Origin: Clostridium hydrogenum
GTDB taxonomy: Bacteria > Bacillota > Clostridia > Clostridiales > Clostridiaceae
NCBI RefSeq assembly: GCF_021432385.1
Contig: NZ_JAEACT010000003.1
Coordinates: forward strand, 930,001-994,000
Reading direction: 5' to 3'
Length of the DNA stretch: 64,000 nucleotides
Part shown: in pieces, positions 1 to 10,145 of the stretch
Layout of the letters: every line of letters starts with the position of its first letter
Position numbering within the stretch: position 1 is the stretch's first letter
The notes under the pieces: model-generated
Seen by the model: only the letters and a program-made list of their open reading frames with translations
Databases searched by the model: none
What the model was told of the DNA's origin: nothing
Program-made: the position numbers and the translations under genes

Positions 1-641
1 GTTATAGATATTCCGAAAAATAAAAGAGCAGAGCCCAAGTCATTTTGAAGCACCATAAATCCAAGTGTTACCATTACAATAACTGCTGGCTCTATGAGCT
101 GTTTAAAATTCTTATAATCTTTTAATGCAGATGCCAAATATGCCACAAAAAATATTTTTGCAAATTCCGATGGCTGAAATCCCATTCCACCAATATAAAC
201 CCAGTTTTTAGAACCATATTTCATGGTACCAATAAAAGTTGCCATTGCAACAAAAAACAAACAAAATCCCATATAAACGTATTTATATTTTTCATATCTC
301 TTAAGTTCTGGTAAAAGCACTACCATTAATATAAATATTGCAATACCTGCTATAAACCATATAATTTGTTTTATAGAATACACTGGGTTAAGTCTATAAA
401 GTATAACTAAGCCTATAGATGATAATATGCATGCAAAAATAAGCACATATTTGTCACCATCCGGATAAAATTTTCTTAATATAAAATGCGAATATCCCAT
501 TAAAAAGCATATTACAGCACATAATACAAGTGCTCCCGTATCAAAAGGAGTTTTTATTATAAACAAGTTAAAGAAACAAACGAAGCAAAACAAATAAGCA
601 TATCTTAAAAGCTTCTTTTCATCTTTTACGCTATTATACAT
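1..641 (-). CDS. FtsW/RodA/SpoVE-type SEDS glycosyltransferase, 3' part cut by window edge
   Basis: The reverse strand is open from an ATG at 641 to the window edge and encodes a very hydrophobic protein of at least 213 residues with about seven membrane segments. It contains GSKNWVYIGGMGFQPSEFAK followed by a stretch containing LQNDLGSALL. Both are hallmarks of SEDS proteins, which polymerise peptidoglycan glycan strands in the membrane with a partner class B penicillin-binding protein. The start is preceded by GGTAGGTGAT. It lies 10 bp downstream of the FHA gene stop, so the two are probably co-transcribed. In related clostridia a penicillin-binding protein gene follows; here it would lie outside the window. 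FtsW, RodA and SpoVE cannot be told apart from this fragment. Confidence 0.9.
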   Translation of the reverse strand, partial: MYNSVKDEKKLLRYAYLFCFVCFFNLFIIKTPFDTGALVLCAVICFLMGYSHFILRKFYPDGDKYVLIFACILSSIGLVILYRLNPVYSIKQIIWFIAGIAIFILMVVLLPELKRYEKYKYVYMGFCLFFVAMATFIGTMKYGSKNWVYIGGMGFQPSEFAKIFFVAYLASALKDYKNFKQLIEPAVIVMVTLGFMVLQNDLGSALLFFGISI

Positions 642-651
642 AGTTTATCAC

Positions 652-1071
652 CTACCCTATTACCTTAAATACAGCACTTCCTATTTTTATTTCATCACCA
701 ACTCTTACATAAGTCTTTTTCTCAACTTTTTCATCATTTAACAAAGTACCATTTGTACTATTTAAGTCTTCCAAAACATAATCAGTATTTCTAAGATAAA
801 TCCTTGCATGGTGTCCAGATACATAGCTTTCTTTAAGAACTACAGAATTATCATCTCTTCTCCCTAAAGTAACCTCTCTGCCAATTGGTATTACAGATCC
901 TTCTCTTAAATTTTCGTTGGTTCCAGACTGCATAACTTCAAGTCCAAAAGTCTTTTTCCTTGGCGCCTTTTTTGATCCACCATTTTTTATATCTTTATAC
1001 ATTATTCTTAACGCAAAAAGAATTATTATGTAAACTATGCCAATAATTACAACTTTAAAAATCAAACTCAT
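652..1071 (-). CDS. Membrane-anchored FHA-domain protein
   Basis: One N-terminal membrane helix (VVIIGIVYIIILFALRI) is followed by a basic linker and a C-terminal forkhead-associated domain. The FHA core is visible as IGREVTLGRRDDNSVVL, then SGHHARI and LEDLNSTNGTLLN, with the Gly-Arg, Ser-x-x-His and Asn-x-x-Ser-x-Asn-Gly residues that bind phosphothreonine. It probably reads Ser/Thr-kinase phosphorylation and ties it to cell-wall synthesis, since the next gene is a SEDS protein; that role is inference. The start is uncertain. I chose the ATG at 1071, directly before the membrane helix. A TTG at 1125 has a better ribosome site (AGGAAGG, 8-base spacing), and the frame is open to a GTG at 1134. 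Confidence 0.85.
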   Translation of the reverse strand: MSLIFKVVIIGIVYIIILFALRIMYKDIKNGGSKKAPRKKTFGLEVMQSGTNENLREGSVIPIGREVTLGRRDDNSVVLKESYVSGHHARIYLRNTDYVLEDLNSTNGTLLNDEKVEKKTYVRVGDEIKIGSAVFKVIG

Positions 1072-1167
1072 TTTACTTAAACTATCCCCAATTGAGGCTA
1101 GGTTATACACTTGATGTAAAAACAAACAAAACACCTTCCTATGCTATAATTTTAAATTATAAAACCA

Positions 1168-1197
1168 AAGCTAGCATTTTATTTACTATGCTAGCTT
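1168..1197 (-). terminator. Terminator of uvrBA
   Basis: Perfect inverted repeat AAGCTAGCAT / ATGCTAGCTT with a 10-base loop, starting 9 bases after the uvrA stop. On the minus strand it is followed by TGGTTTTATAATTT. Confidence 0.75.
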
Positions 1198-1205
1198 AAG
1201 TACAA

Positions 1206-4028
1206 TTATAACATCTTTTTTAAATATTGTCCTGTGTAGGAGGAAGTATTTTGGGCAATCTTCTCTGGAGTTCCTGTACATAGAATTGTCCCTCCTCTTT
1301 CACCACCCTCAGGACCAAGGTCAATAATGTAATCTGCTGATTTTATAACATCAAGGTTATGCTCTATGACAACTACAGTATTACCTGCATCAACAAGTCT
1401 TTGAAGTACCTCGATTAACTTATTTACATCATCTATATGAAGTCCCGTAGTAGGCTCATCAAGAATATAAAGCGTTTTTCCTGTACTTCTTTTTGAAAGT
1501 TCATATGCAAGCTTTATTCTTTGCGCTTCACCACCTGAAAGCTGAGTTGAAGGCTGACCTAATCTAACATATCCAAGTCCAACGTCCATAAGCGTATCGA
1601 GCTTATTTTTTATCCTTGGTATATTACCAAAAAACTCAACAGCCTCTTCTACTGTCATATTTAGTACATCATCTATATTCTTACCCTTATACTTTATTTC
1701 AAGAGTTTCTCTATTATATCTCTTTCCACCACATACATCACAAGGTACATAAACATCAGATAAAAACTGCATTTCTATTTTTACTATTCCATCGCCCTTA
1801 CAAGCTTCACATCTTCCGCCTTTTATATTAAAGCTAAACCTTCCAGATTTATATCCTCTCATTTTTGCTTCCTGAGTTGATGCATATAATTCTCTTATTA
1901 TATCAAAGACTCCTGTATAAGTTGCAGGGTTTGACCTTGGTGTTCTTCCAATAGGGCTTTGATCTATATCTATTATCTTATCTATATTTTCTATACCCTT
2001 TATTTCTTTATGCAATCCCGGGTTAGCTTTTGCCCTATTTAATTTTTTATTTATTCCCTTATATAATATTTCATTAACAAGTGTGCTTTTTCCAGAGCCA
2101 GAGACTCCAGTTATACATGTAAACACTCCAAGTGGAAACTTAGCACTTACATTCTTTAAATTATTCTCTGAAGCACCAACTACCTCTATGCATTTATCTT
2201 GAGATTTTCTTCTATTTTTAGGCACCAAAATTTCCTTTTTGCCACTTAAGTACTGACCAGTTATAGATTCTTTGCACTTTTTTATATCTTCAATAGTACC
2301 TGTTGCAACTATATTTCCGCCACGTTCCCCTGCTCCCGGTCCTACATCTACAATAAAATCTGCTGCTTTCATTGTATCCTCATCATGTTCCACTACTATA
2401 ACCGTATTTCCTACATCTCTTAAATGAAGCATGGTTTGAATTAATTTATCATTGTCTCTTTGATGAAGTCCTATACTAGGTTCATCAAGTATATATAAAA
2501 CTCCAACTAAACTTGAACCTATTTGCGTAGCAAGCCTTATTCTTTGAGATTCTCCACCAGAAAGTGTTCTAGCACTTCTAGTTAAACTTAAATAATCAAG
2601 TCCAACATCCACTAGAAATTGAAGTCGATTTTTTATTTCTTTTAGTATTTGATTACTTATAATCTCATCTTTTTTACTAAGTTTAAGACTATCGACAAAC
2701 TTTATTTCATCCCTTATAGGCATTGCACTTAATTCAATTATACTTTTACCGCCAACAAGTATAGAAAGAGCTTCTTTTTTTAATCTTGCCCCCTTACACT
2801 TTGGACATGGTTTATCACTCATATAATTTTCTACTTCTTGTTTTATAGCCTCAGAAGATGTCTCCATATATCTTCTTCTCATTTCGCCAATTATACCTTC
2901 ATATGCATGGTAAAACTCCATTTTTCGTGAATCCTTAACATAATAAACCTTTAACTTTTCACCTTTAGTTCCATACAAAAGCATATTTACAATTTCGTCA
3001 TCAAGCTTCTCTATAGGCGTATTTAAATCAAATTTATATTCCTTAGAAAGTGCCTTAAGTATACAAAAAGTCCACGATTCTTCCTTTAATCTTCCATCGC
3101 CCCACGGAGCCACAGCACCTTCCATTATGCTTTTAGTTCTGTCCGGTATTACTAAGTCTTGATCTATTTCCATCAAGGTTCCAAGACCATCACAAGTATC
3201 ACATTTTCCGAAGGGTGAGTTAAAGGAAAACAATCTAGGAGTAATTTCTCCAATACTTATGCCGCAATCCGGGCATGAGAAATTTTCACTAAAAAGCATA
3301 TCCTCTCCATCTATAACGTTAATTACAACCAATCCTTCAGCTAATTTCAACGCTGTTTCTATGGAATCTGAAATTCTTCCATCTATTCCTTCTTTAATAA
3401 CTATTCTATCTATTACAGCTTCTATGTTATGCTTTTTATTTTTTTCGAGCTTAAGATCCAAATCTTCAAGTTCGTATATTTCACCATCTATTCTCGCTCT
3501 TACATATCCATTTTTCTTAATATTTTCAATTACCTTTACATGCTCACCTTTTCTTCCTCGTATTACTGGTGCAAGGATTTGGATTTTTGTTCTCTCTGGC
3601 AATCCCATAATTTTATCAACCATTTGATCAACAGTTTGCTGCGATATCTCCTTACCACACTTAGGACAATGTGGCACACCTATTTTGGCATAAAGAAGTC
3701 TTAAATAATCGAATATTTCTGTTACAGTTCCAACGGTTGAACGTGGATTCCTACTTGTAGTTTTTTGATCTATTGAAATTGCTGGAGATAATCCCTCTAT
3801 GTATTCAACATCTGGTTTATTCATTTGACCCAAAAACATTCTTGCATAAGAAGATAGTGATTCAACATATCTTCTTTGTCCCTCTGCATATAAAGTATCA
3901 AATGCCAATGAAGATTTTCCTGATCCTGAAAGCCCTGTAAACACCACAAACTTATTACGTGGTATAGTTAAATCAACATTTTTTAAGTTATGTACCTTTG
4001 CACCTTTTATTATAATTTCATCTTTCAT
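1206..4028 (-). CDS. uvrA: UvrA, excinuclease ABC subunit A
   Basis: Damage-recognition ATPase of nucleotide excision repair; the UvrA dimer loads UvrB at lesions. The roughly 940-residue length is normal. It has two ABC ATPase modules: Walker [10 protein letters not shown] near the N terminus and GVSGSGKST near residue 640, and signatures [12 protein letters not shown] and [12 protein letters not shown]. It also has the zinc pairs CPDC...CDTC and CEAC...CDVC and the typical [15 protein letters not shown] segment. The start was set at 4028 (MKDEIIIKG) because GGGGTG lies 5 bases upstream; the open frame runs on to 4049. It is separated from uvrB by a 470-bp gap filled by a palindromic repeat, yet is probably read from the LexA-controlled uvrB promoter, since I see no clear promoter or LexA box of its own. 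Confidence 0.98.
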   Translation of the reverse strand: MKDEIIIKGAKVHNLKNVDLTIPRNKFVVFTGLSGSGKSSLAFDTLYAEGQRRYVESLSSYARMFLGQMNKPDVEYIEGLSPAISIDQKTTSRNPRSTVGTVTEIFDYLRLLYAKIGVPHCPKCGKEISQQTVDQMVDKIMGLPERTKIQILAPVIRGRKGEHVKVIENIKKNGYVRARIDGEIYELEDLDLKLEKNKKHNIEAVIDRIVIKEGIDGRISDSIETALKLAEGLVVINVIDGEDMLFSENFSCPDCGISIGEITPRLFSFNSPFGKCDTCDGLGTLMEIDQDLVIPDRTKSIMEGAVAPWGDGRLKEESWTFCILKALSKEYKFDLNTPIEKLDDEIVNMLLYGTKGEKLKVYYVKDSRKMEFYHAYEGIIGEMRRRYMETSSEAIKQEVENYMSDKPCPKCKGARLKKEALSILVGGKSIIELSAMPIRDEIKFVDSLKLSKKDEIISNQILKEIKNRLQFLVDVGLDYLSLTRSARTLSGGESQRIRLATQIGSSLVGVLYILDEPSIGLHQRDNDKLIQTMLHLRDVGNTVIVVEHDEDTMKAADFIVDVGPGAGERGGNIVATGTIEDIKKCKESITGQYLSGKKEILVPKNRRKSQDKCIEVVGASENNLKNVSAKFPLGVFTCITGVSGSGKSTLVNEILYKGINKKLNRAKANPGLHKEIKGIENIDKIIDIDQSPIGRTPRSNPATYTGVFDIIRELYASTQEAKMRGYKSGRFSFNIKGGRCEACKGDGIVKIEMQFLSDVYVPCDVCGGKRYNRETLEIKYKGKNIDDVLNMTVEEAVEFFGNIPRIKNKLDTLMDVGLGYVRLGQPSTQLSGGEAQRIKLAYELSKRSTGKTLYILDEPTTGLHIDDVNKLIEVLQRLVDAGNTVVVIEHNLDVIKSADYIIDLGPEGGERGGTILCTGTPEKIAQNTSSYTGQYLKKML

Positions 4029-4080
4029 TTTTTCACCCCATTTAATCAATGTGGTGTCGCACTAAAATTATTTAACACAT

Positions 4081-4462
4081 AACTTAAAATTATTGCTAAC
4101 AAAATCAAGTGAAGGGTTTTAATTTCGCCCTGCTCATTAAAAAACTAACTTTTTCACTTACGTGAAAAGTGAAGGGTTTAACGATGCTGTGCACGTTAAA
4201 GGTTAATTTTTCGGATAAATCCGAAAGTTAAGGTTATTTTTCCTACGCCTTGCTACGGAAAAATTATAAATTTAAATTAAAGATTTTCCATAGCAAAGCG
4301 GAGGAAAATCAACATTTACTTTTTACCAAAGGTAAAACCCTTCACCTTTGACAAGCGTAGCTATGTCAAACCCTTCACTTTTCACATAGTGAAAAAGTTA
4401 ACCTTTTAACGTGCAAAGCATCGTTAAAAACTTTCACTTGAGTTGCTTCGCAATATTTAAGA
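4081..4462. repeat. Palindromic repeat, large variant (type B), copy 1
   Basis: It fills the gap between uvrB and uvrA. The outer arms are imperfect inverted repeats (left ATCAAGTGAAGGGTTTTAA, right AACTTTCACTTGAG, with ATTGC/GCAAT further out). The interior is a chain of small hairpins such as TTTTCACTTACGTGAAAA and TTTCGGATAAATCCGAAA, and a central TTTTCC...GGAAAA palindrome around 4220-4315. It shares the TTTTCCnnAGCAAAGCGGAGG modules with the heptad-armed repeats elsewhere in the window, but its arms lack the heptads. It has no convincing open frame. Confidence 0.75.
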
Positions 4463-4497
4463 TTTGTGTATAAAATAATTTTTGTACGGCAGCCCCA

Positions 4498-6477
4498 TTA
4501 CTTAAGTTCTTTCTTTAACTTTTTAATCTTATCTCTCAATTCCGCTGCTCTTTCAAATTGAAGATTTTTAGCTGCTTCCTTCATTTCATTTTCATAAGTT
4601 TCAATAAGTTTTTCTATATTATCATTATTAGCCTCTAATGCTTCATCTAAACTATTATATTCTGCTTTTTCTTCTGCAACCTGTGTTATTCCTATAACTT
4701 CTCTTATTTCTTTCTTTATAGTCATTGGTATTATGCCATGTTTATCATTGTATTCCATTTGAATTTTTCTTCTTCTTTTTGTTTCCTTTAAAGCTTTATC
4801 CATGGCTGAAGTTATTGAATCAGCATACATTATTACCTTACTTTCGGAGTTTCTAGCTGCTCTTCCTATTGTCTGTATTAAAGAGGTTTCTGATCTTAAA
4901 AATCCTTCTTTATCTGCATCCAATATGCCAACAAGTGCAACTTCTGGAATATCAAGTCCCTCTCTCAAAAGATTTATTCCAACAAGTACATCTGCTTCAC
5001 CAGACCTAAGTTCTTTAATTATTTTCATTCTCTCTATAGTATCTATACCAGAATGCATATATCTAGTTTTAACACCCAATTCTTTCAAATATTCCGTTAA
5101 ATCTTCTGCCATTTTCTTTGTAAGCGTAGTAACAAGCACACGAAATCCTCTATCAACTGTCTTATTAATTTCAGCATATAAATCGTCAATTTGACCAGAA
5201 ACAGGTCTTACCTCCACTTCTGGATCAAGAAGCCCTGTAGGTCTAATAACTTGCTCTGCTATATTCTCGGAATGTGAAAGTTCATATTCTGCTGGTGTTG
5301 CACTTACAAATACAACTTGATTCAATTTCTTTTCAAATTCATCAAATTTAAGCGGCCTATTATCGTATGCACTTGGCAATCTAAAGCCATAATCCACAAG
5401 AGTATTTTTTCTTGACCTATCTCCACCATACATTGCTTTAACTTGTGGAAGTGTAACGTGACTTTCATCAATAAACAATAAAAAATCTCCCGGGAAATAG
5501 TCTATTAATGTTTTAGGTGGTTCTCCCTTTGATCTTCCATCTAATATTCTAGAATAGTTTTCTATACCGGTACAGTAACCAACTTCTCTCATCATTTCTA
5601 TATCAAAATTTGTTCTTTGCTTCAATCTTTGAGCTTCTAAAAGCTTATCTTCAGAAGTTAATTCTTTCAACCTAACTTCAAGTTCCTGTTCTATTTTATT
5701 TATTGCTATTTCTATTGTTTCCTTTGATGCAGCAAAGTGAGAAGCTGGGAAAATAACAGAATGTTTAAGTGTTCCTGTCACATTCCCAGTAAGAACATCA
5801 AATTCTTTTATTCTGTCTATTTCATCACCAAAAAACTCTACTCTTATTGCTTTATTAGTAGAACTTGCAGGAAAAATGTCTAGGGTATCTCCTCTAACCC
5901 TAAAAGTACCTCTCACAAAATTAATTTCATTTCTTTCATATTGTATTTCAACAAGTTTTTTTAAAACTTCATCTCTATCTTTAGTCATGCCTTCTCTTAA
6001 GGATATTGATAATTTTTTATATTCATCTGGATTACCAAGTCCGTAAATACACGAAACTGAGGCAACTATTATAACGTCTCTTCTTTCAAAAAGAGATGAA
6101 GTTGCCGAATGCCTCAATTTATCTATTTCATCATTTATAGACGCATCCTTTTCTATGTAAGTATCAGTTTGGGGAACATATGCTTCTGGTTGATAGTAAT
6201 CATAATATGATACAAAATATTCAACATTACTATCTGGAAAGAATTCTCTAAATTCTCCACAGAGCTGTGCTGCCAATGTCTTATTATGTGCCAATACAAG
6301 TGTAGGCTTTTGAACCCTTTCAATTATATTCGCCATTGTAAAAGTCTTACCTGAACCTGTAACACCAAGAAGGGTTTGAAATTTATCATTACTCTCTATG
6401 CCATTAACAATACTTTCTATTGCCTGTGGTTGATCCCCTGTTGGCTTAAATTTTGAATGTATTTTAAACTCACCCAT
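4498..6477 (-). CDS. uvrB: UvrB, excinuclease ABC subunit B
   Basis: DNA-loading helicase-like subunit of nucleotide excision repair. It receives the lesion from UvrA and recruits UvrC. Seen are Walker A GVTGSGKT, the beta-hairpin region [20 protein letters not shown] used to clamp and verify DNA, the helicase box DESHVT, the QTIGRAARN motif, and the C-terminal UVR helix pair ([20 protein letters not shown]). The start was set at 6477 ([10 protein letters not shown]), the family's usual N terminus, with GGAGATGGTGAA just upstream. The frame is open to 6540, but that extension runs through the LexA box and -10 element, which supports the internal start. It is the first gene of the uvrB-uvrA pair. 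Confidence 0.98.
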   Translation of the reverse strand: MGEFKIHSKFKPTGDQPQAIESIVNGIESNDKFQTLLGVTGSGKTFTMANIIERVQKPTLVLAHNKTLAAQLCGEFREFFPDSNVEYFVSYYDYYQPEAYVPQTDTYIEKDASINDEIDKLRHSATSSLFERRDVIIVASVSCIYGLGNPDEYKKLSISLREGMTKDRDEVLKKLVEIQYERNEINFVRGTFRVRGDTLDIFPASSTNKAIRVEFFGDEIDRIKEFDVLTGNVTGTLKHSVIFPASHFAASKETIEIAINKIEQELEVRLKELTSEDKLLEAQRLKQRTNFDIEMMREVGYCTGIENYSRILDGRSKGEPPKTLIDYFPGDFLLFIDESHVTLPQVKAMYGGDRSRKNTLVDYGFRLPSAYDNRPLKFDEFEKKLNQVVFVSATPAEYELSHSENIAEQVIRPTGLLDPEVEVRPVSGQIDDLYAEINKTVDRGFRVLVTTLTKKMAEDLTEYLKELGVKTRYMHSGIDTIERMKIIKELRSGEADVLVGINLLREGLDIPEVALVGILDADKEGFLRSETSLIQTIGRAARNSESKVIMYADSITSAMDKALKETKRRRKIQMEYNDKHGIIPMTIKKEIREVIGITQVAEEKAEYNSLDEALEANNDNIEKLIETYENEMKEAAKNLQFERAAELRDKIKKLKKELK

Positions 6478-6491
6478 TTCACCATCTCCAT

Positions 6492-6505
6492 CAAACATTT
6501 GTTCG
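6492..6505 (-). promoter_or_regulatory. LexA (SOS) box of uvrB
   Basis: The minus strand reads CGAACAAATGTTTG. This fits the Gram-positive LexA/DinR consensus CGAAC-RNRY-GTTYG except for no mismatch in the half-sites. It lies 15 bases upstream of the uvrB start and just downstream of the -10 element, covering the expected transcription start, so bound LexA would block initiation. Confidence 0.85.
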
Positions 6506-6511
6506 TATTTA

Positions 6512-6540
6512 ATTTTAATATCACTTTTATATATTGTCAA
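6512..6540 (-). promoter_or_regulatory. SigA-type promoter of uvrB
   Basis: On the minus strand there is a perfect -35 TTGACA (6535-6540), a 17-base spacer and a -10 TAAAAT (6512-6517). It is followed directly by the LexA box. Confidence 0.85.
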
Positions 6541-6557
6541 TAATAATTATTTTTAAA

Positions 6558-6598
6558 CAAAAAATAAAAAAGCAGAGTACTCTCTACTTTGTACTCTG
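6558..6598 (-). terminator. Terminator built from a collapsed pair of heptad arms
   Basis: Immediately after the stop of the MinJ-like gene the minus strand reads CAGAGTAC, a 10-base loop, GTACTCTG, then CTTTTTTATTTTTTG: a hairpin followed by a T tract. The stem is the same AGAGTAC/GTACTCT heptad found at the ends of the window's palindromic repeats, with no interior left. Confidence 0.8.
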
Positions 6599-7888
6599 TT
6601 ATTTTTCGTCGTCGTCTTCGTCCTGCTTTTTCTTAACTTTTTCAAGGACACTGTCAAACGAATCACTCTCAACCTTTACAATTTTACTCCCCTTTGGGAT
6701 TATCTTGGGAACAAAAACTACACCTAATTTTTTAGTTCTATTCATTTCCTTATAACTGACTTCAATTAACTTGCCTTGTACATTTTTCACCTTTAACCAT
6801 ATAAAATTTGTAACATCAGCTAACGTATTAAACACATCTTCTTCTGTTACTATCTTTGTATCGTTTAACTCTACTATGGTATCTCCACTTTTAATTCCCA
6901 TTTCAGAAGCTGGCGAATTTGGAGCTACCTCAAGTATCATTATTCCCTCATCTGAATTTATATATTTAGGGTACTTTTTTATTTCAAAGTAAGCTTGATA
7001 TTTAAGCATAATCTCATGCAAAATTGGTGCCAATGCACATAATATAAATTCACTAATTAAATTTCCTCTTAATAATATTGTTAAGAGAAACAAAATAACT
7101 CCATATCCTAATATGTTAATTCCAGAATAAATGGTTTTTTCCCTTTTAGATTTAGTAAACGTAAAACTACTGTATCCTAAAACACCAAAAAACGATCCAA
7201 ATACTAATGCTGAATTTTTTAAGATTGTAATAGGAGTATTCCAAAAATCCCCTGCTAAATACTGAGGTCCGCTTGTAAGCTGAGATCCATTTGCCATAAA
7301 AAGCATTGCTATTGGAAGCAGCCAATATCTTTTAAATGCAAAACCTCCAACTATTTTATTGCCTCTACTTGTAAACACAGGAATAGCTCCTGAATTTCCA
7401 TCAATCATTACGAGAAGTCCCTCTATAATATGAAGTACTGCCACAAGTGCCATAAGCATAGTTACATCAACTTCTAAATACTTTACCTCGCTAATATCAA
7501 TTCCATTTAAAGCTGCCAATCTTAAAATCAAACTAATAAATCCCAATACAGCTCCAGAGTAGGAAAAACATACAAATCTACTTCCTAAAATCATTAAGAA
7601 TATAGAAATTAAAAATAATATAAATATTGCACTATCATCTTTAAAAACAATTCCAAAATATGAGAGTATAATACTACCTATAGCACCTCCAATTACTCCT
7701 AAAACAATTTCAGATATTGTTAGGACAAATGGGGATTCCATGCTTTCTCCTATAATCATTTTCTGCATTAAGGCAGTCTTTCTATTCTTCCTATAAAACA
7801 CAGCTGCCATAATAACCACTAGAAGTATATATGATGGTGTTATTATAGCTTGAGATAATGCACTCAATGTTGTCATGACAATATTCAT
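6599..7888 (-). CDS. MinJ-like polytopic membrane protein with C-terminal PDZ domain
   Basis: About 429 residues. The first 290 or so form roughly eight membrane segments. A PDZ domain follows (MILEVAPNSPASEMGIKSGD, then TIVELN), and the protein ends in an acidic DEDDDEK tail. Size, topology and position between ctpA/ftsEX and uvrBA match Bacillus subtilis MinJ, which links DivIVA to the MinCD division-site system; the functional assignment is inference from architecture and synteny. The start was set at 7888 (MNIVMTTLSAL) because GGAGAGGAG lies upstream; the frame opens at 7927. A type B repeat separates it from ctpA. Confidence 0.75.
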   Translation of the reverse strand: MNIVMTTLSALSQAIITPSYILLVVIMAAVFYRKNRKTALMQKMIIGESMESPFVLTISEIVLGVIGGAIGSIILSYFGIVFKDDSAIFILFLISIFLMILGSRFVCFSYSGAVLGFISLILRLAALNGIDISEVKYLEVDVTMLMALVAVLHIIEGLLVMIDGNSGAIPVFTSRGNKIVGGFAFKRYWLLPIAMLFMANGSQLTSGPQYLAGDFWNTPITILKNSALVFGSFFGVLGYSSFTFTKSKREKTIYSGINILGYGVILFLLTILLRGNLISEFILCALAPILHEIMLKYQAYFEIKKYPKYINSDEGIMILEVAPNSPASEMGIKSGDTIVELNDTKIVTEEDVFNTLADVTNFIWLKVKNVQGKLIEVSYKEMNRTKKLGVVFVPKIIPKGSKIVKVESDSFDSVLEKVKKKQDEDDDEK

Positions 7889-7930
7889 GTAAATTTTTCT
7901 CCTCTCCAAAGATAAAAGCTTAAACAATGC

Positions 7931-8335
7931 GCTATTGCAGTTATAATTAATTCAGTCGTAATTAAAAATTAATGCGAACTAAATCGAGTGAAGGTTTTTA
8001 ACTTCGCCCTGCTCATTAAAAGACTAACTTTTTCAATCACGTGAAAAGTGAAGGTTTTAACGATGCTGTGCACGTTAAAGGTTAACTTTTCGGATAAATC
8101 CGAAAGTTAATGTTATTTTTCCTCCTCTTTGCTACGGAAAAATTATAAATTTAAATTAAAGATTTTCCGTAGTAAAACGGAGAAAAATCATCCTTTGCTT
8201 TTCACATAGTGAAAAAGTTCATCTTTTAACGAGCAAAGCAAGTTAAAACCCTTAGCTATTAGCTTTTTCGCCTTCTTTTTAGGCGAAAAAAGTTAACTAT
8301 TACTTCACAATATTTATTTTTACTGCAATAACTCA
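7931..8335. repeat. Palindromic repeat, large variant (type B), copy 2
   Basis: It fills the gap between ctpA and the MinJ-like gene. It is closely related to the copy at 4081-4462, sharing ATTTCGCCCTGCTCATTAAA-like and ACGATGCTGTGCACGTTAAA modules, the TTTTCGGATAAATCCGAAA hairpin and the central TTTTCC/GGAAAA palindrome. Its outermost inverted repeat is TATTGCAGTTAT near 7933 against the reverse complement of ACTGCAATAAC near 8325. An extra hairpin TTTTTCGCCT...AGGCGAAAAA lies at 8265-8290. Confidence 0.7.
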
Positions 8336-8345
8336 ATTCTATTTT

Positions 8346-9647
8346 CTACTTAACTTTACTTTTTATTATTTCAAGTGCCTTTTTAAATTGAGGGTCAGTA
8401 TCTCTATCATAAGGCAAATTTTTAAGATTGTCTGGATACTTTATTTCTATGTCCGGTTTTATTCCTTTATGATGTATATTTTCACCATTTGGAGTGTAAT
8501 ATTTTGAAATTGTTACTTTAAGTTGAGTTCCGTTACCTGTGTCAAATACATTTTGAACAATTCCTTTTCCAAAAGTTTTTACACCAACTAAAGTTCCCAA
8601 TTTATAATCTCTAATTGCACCAGAGAAAATTTCAGAAGCACTTGCTGTATTTTCATTTACAAGAACAACTAGTGGCATTCCAATATAATCTCCACCTTTT
8701 GACTTATATACTTCCTTAGAATTATTTTTATCAATCATTGAAACTATAGTCTTATCTTTAGGTACAAAATTAGAAGTTACATCAACACAAGCTGTTAAAA
8801 GTCCACCTGGATTATCCCTTAAATCAAGTATTAATGCTTTCATTCCTTGAGCTTTTAATTCTGCCATTTTCTTATTAAAATTAGCACCTGTATTTTCATC
8901 AAACATTGACATTTGTATATATCCTATATTGTTACTTAACATTTCACCTGTAACTGTATTCATTACTATACTTTGTCTTGTAGCTGTAATATCAAATGTT
9001 CCTTTACCAGCTCTATAAATTGTAACTTTAACTGAAGTACCTGCTTTTCCCTTCATCATAGCTACAGCTTTATCTAAATCTTTTCCTGTAACATCTGTAC
9101 CATTTACTTTAACAATAGCATCTCCGCTTTTTATTCCTGCTTTTTGTGCTGGAGAATCATCAAAGGCTGTAACAACTACTACTTTATTATCCTTTGCTTC
9201 AACCTGCATTCCAAGTCCTACATATTCCTCTCCTTGAATTTGTGAATTAAAATCTTTTGTTTCTTGTTGATCCATGTAAACTGTATATGGATCATTTAAA
9301 GCCGATGTCATGCCTTTTATCGCACCTGTTACAAGTGCATTATCATCAATTTTACCATCATAATATTTATATAGTTCATCTCTAATAGCAAACAGTTTTT
9401 TAAATTTCATAATTTCATTATATGTATTATTATCAACTGATACACTACCATTTGGCGAAAGCAAGTAATTACTTCCTATAAATAAACTTGCTGCATTAGT
9501 TAATACTAATACTATAACTGTAATTATAATCCATCTTCTCTTTGAATTTTTTTTATGCAATTCGACTCTATCAATATCATTTCTGTCTAACTCAGTCTTA
9601 TCTAATTCCTTCTTATCTAATTCATTTTTATCCAATCTATTCACCAT
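8346..9647 (-). CDS. ctpA: C-terminal processing peptidase (S41 family) with PDZ domain
   Basis: Membrane-anchored serine protease of 433 residues. Order: a cytoplasmic N terminus, one membrane helix (about 38-58), an S41 N-terminal helical region, a PDZ domain (about 140-215), and the S41 protease core. Catalytic Ser336 (NTASASEIF) and Lys361 (FGKG) have the 25-residue spacing seen in E. coli Tsp and B. subtilis CtpB. LRDNPGG at about 276 is the conserved core motif. Bacillus CtpB cleaves SpoIVFA to trigger sigma-K processing in sporulation; a like role is possible here. Odd: residues 4-31 are a five-fold imperfect pentapeptide repeat (LDKNE, LDKKE, LDKTE, LDRND, IDRVE) of alternating charge not normal for the family. 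It lies downstream of ftsEX, as in Bacillus. Confidence 0.95.
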   Translation of the reverse strand: MVNRLDKNELDKKELDKTELDRNDIDRVELHKKNSKRRWIIITVIVLVLTNAASLFIGSNYLLSPNGSVSVDNNTYNEIMKFKKLFAIRDELYKYYDGKIDDNALVTGAIKGMTSALNDPYTVYMDQQETKDFNSQIQGEEYVGLGMQVEAKDNKVVVVTAFDDSPAQKAGIKSGDAIVKVNGTDVTGKDLDKAVAMMKGKAGTSVKVTIYRAGKGTFDITATRQSIVMNTVTGEMLSNNIGYIQMSMFDENTGANFNKKMAELKAQGMKALILDLRDNPGGLLTACVDVTSNFVPKDKTIVSMIDKNNSKEVYKSKGGDYIGMPLVVLVNENTASASEIFSGAIRDYKLGTLVGVKTFGKGIVQNVFDTGNGTQLKVTISKYYTPNGENIHHKGIKPDIEIKYPDNLKNLPYDRDTDPQFKKALEIIKSKVK

Positions 9648-9780
9648 CCTAAAGTTATATTTATATATATACTTATTGTTTATCTTATTAATGAATATTA
9701 TTTATACAAAATATAATTATATCATACAACTTGATACATAGTTAAAACTATTTTGAATTAAGATTACTTATCTATAATTC

Positions 9781-10045
9781 ATCCTGGTAAATTACAATTT
9801 AACTCAGAGTACAAAGTACAAAGTACAGAGTACAACGAAGGACGATTTTTCTCCGTTAACACTATGAAAAATCTGAAAACTTATTTTCTTTATTGCTGCG
9901 CAATTGCGCCATATATGGCGCTCAGCGAAGCTGACACCATTTAAGTTTAAGATTTACCTGAGTAAAACAAAAGGTAAATCATCCTTCTTTGTACTCTGTA
10001 CTTTGTACTTTGTACTCTGCTCTAAAAATTGTAATTTGTCAGGAT
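9781..10045. repeat. Heptad-armed palindromic repeat (type A) between ctpA and ftsX
   Basis: Left arm has four heptads from 9806 (AGAGTAC, AAAGTAC, AAAGTAC, AGAGTAC) and GAAGGACGATTTTTC; right arm is the mirror ending GTACTCTG near 10019. Here the inverted repeat extends beyond the heptads: ATCCTGGTAAATTACAATTT on the left matches AAATTGTAATTTGTCAGGAT on the right. The interior carries ATTGCTGCGCAAT and GCTCAGCGAAGCTGAC hairpins. Confidence 0.85.
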
Positions 10046-10086
10046 AAACTTGGTATTTGCAATTTCAATATTTCAAGTTGTATATC
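10043..10086. repeat. 44-bp palindromic mini-element (type C, short)
   Basis: It begins GATAAACTTGG and ends CAAGTTGTATATC, which are inverted. It is the same length as the copy at 30370-30413, with shared end sequences, and both directly follow a type A repeat. Confidence 0.6.
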
Positions 10087-10145
10087 TACTTTTTTATAAA
10101 ACAAACTCCAGGCAGATAACCACCTGAAGTAAAATTTTTAAACTA

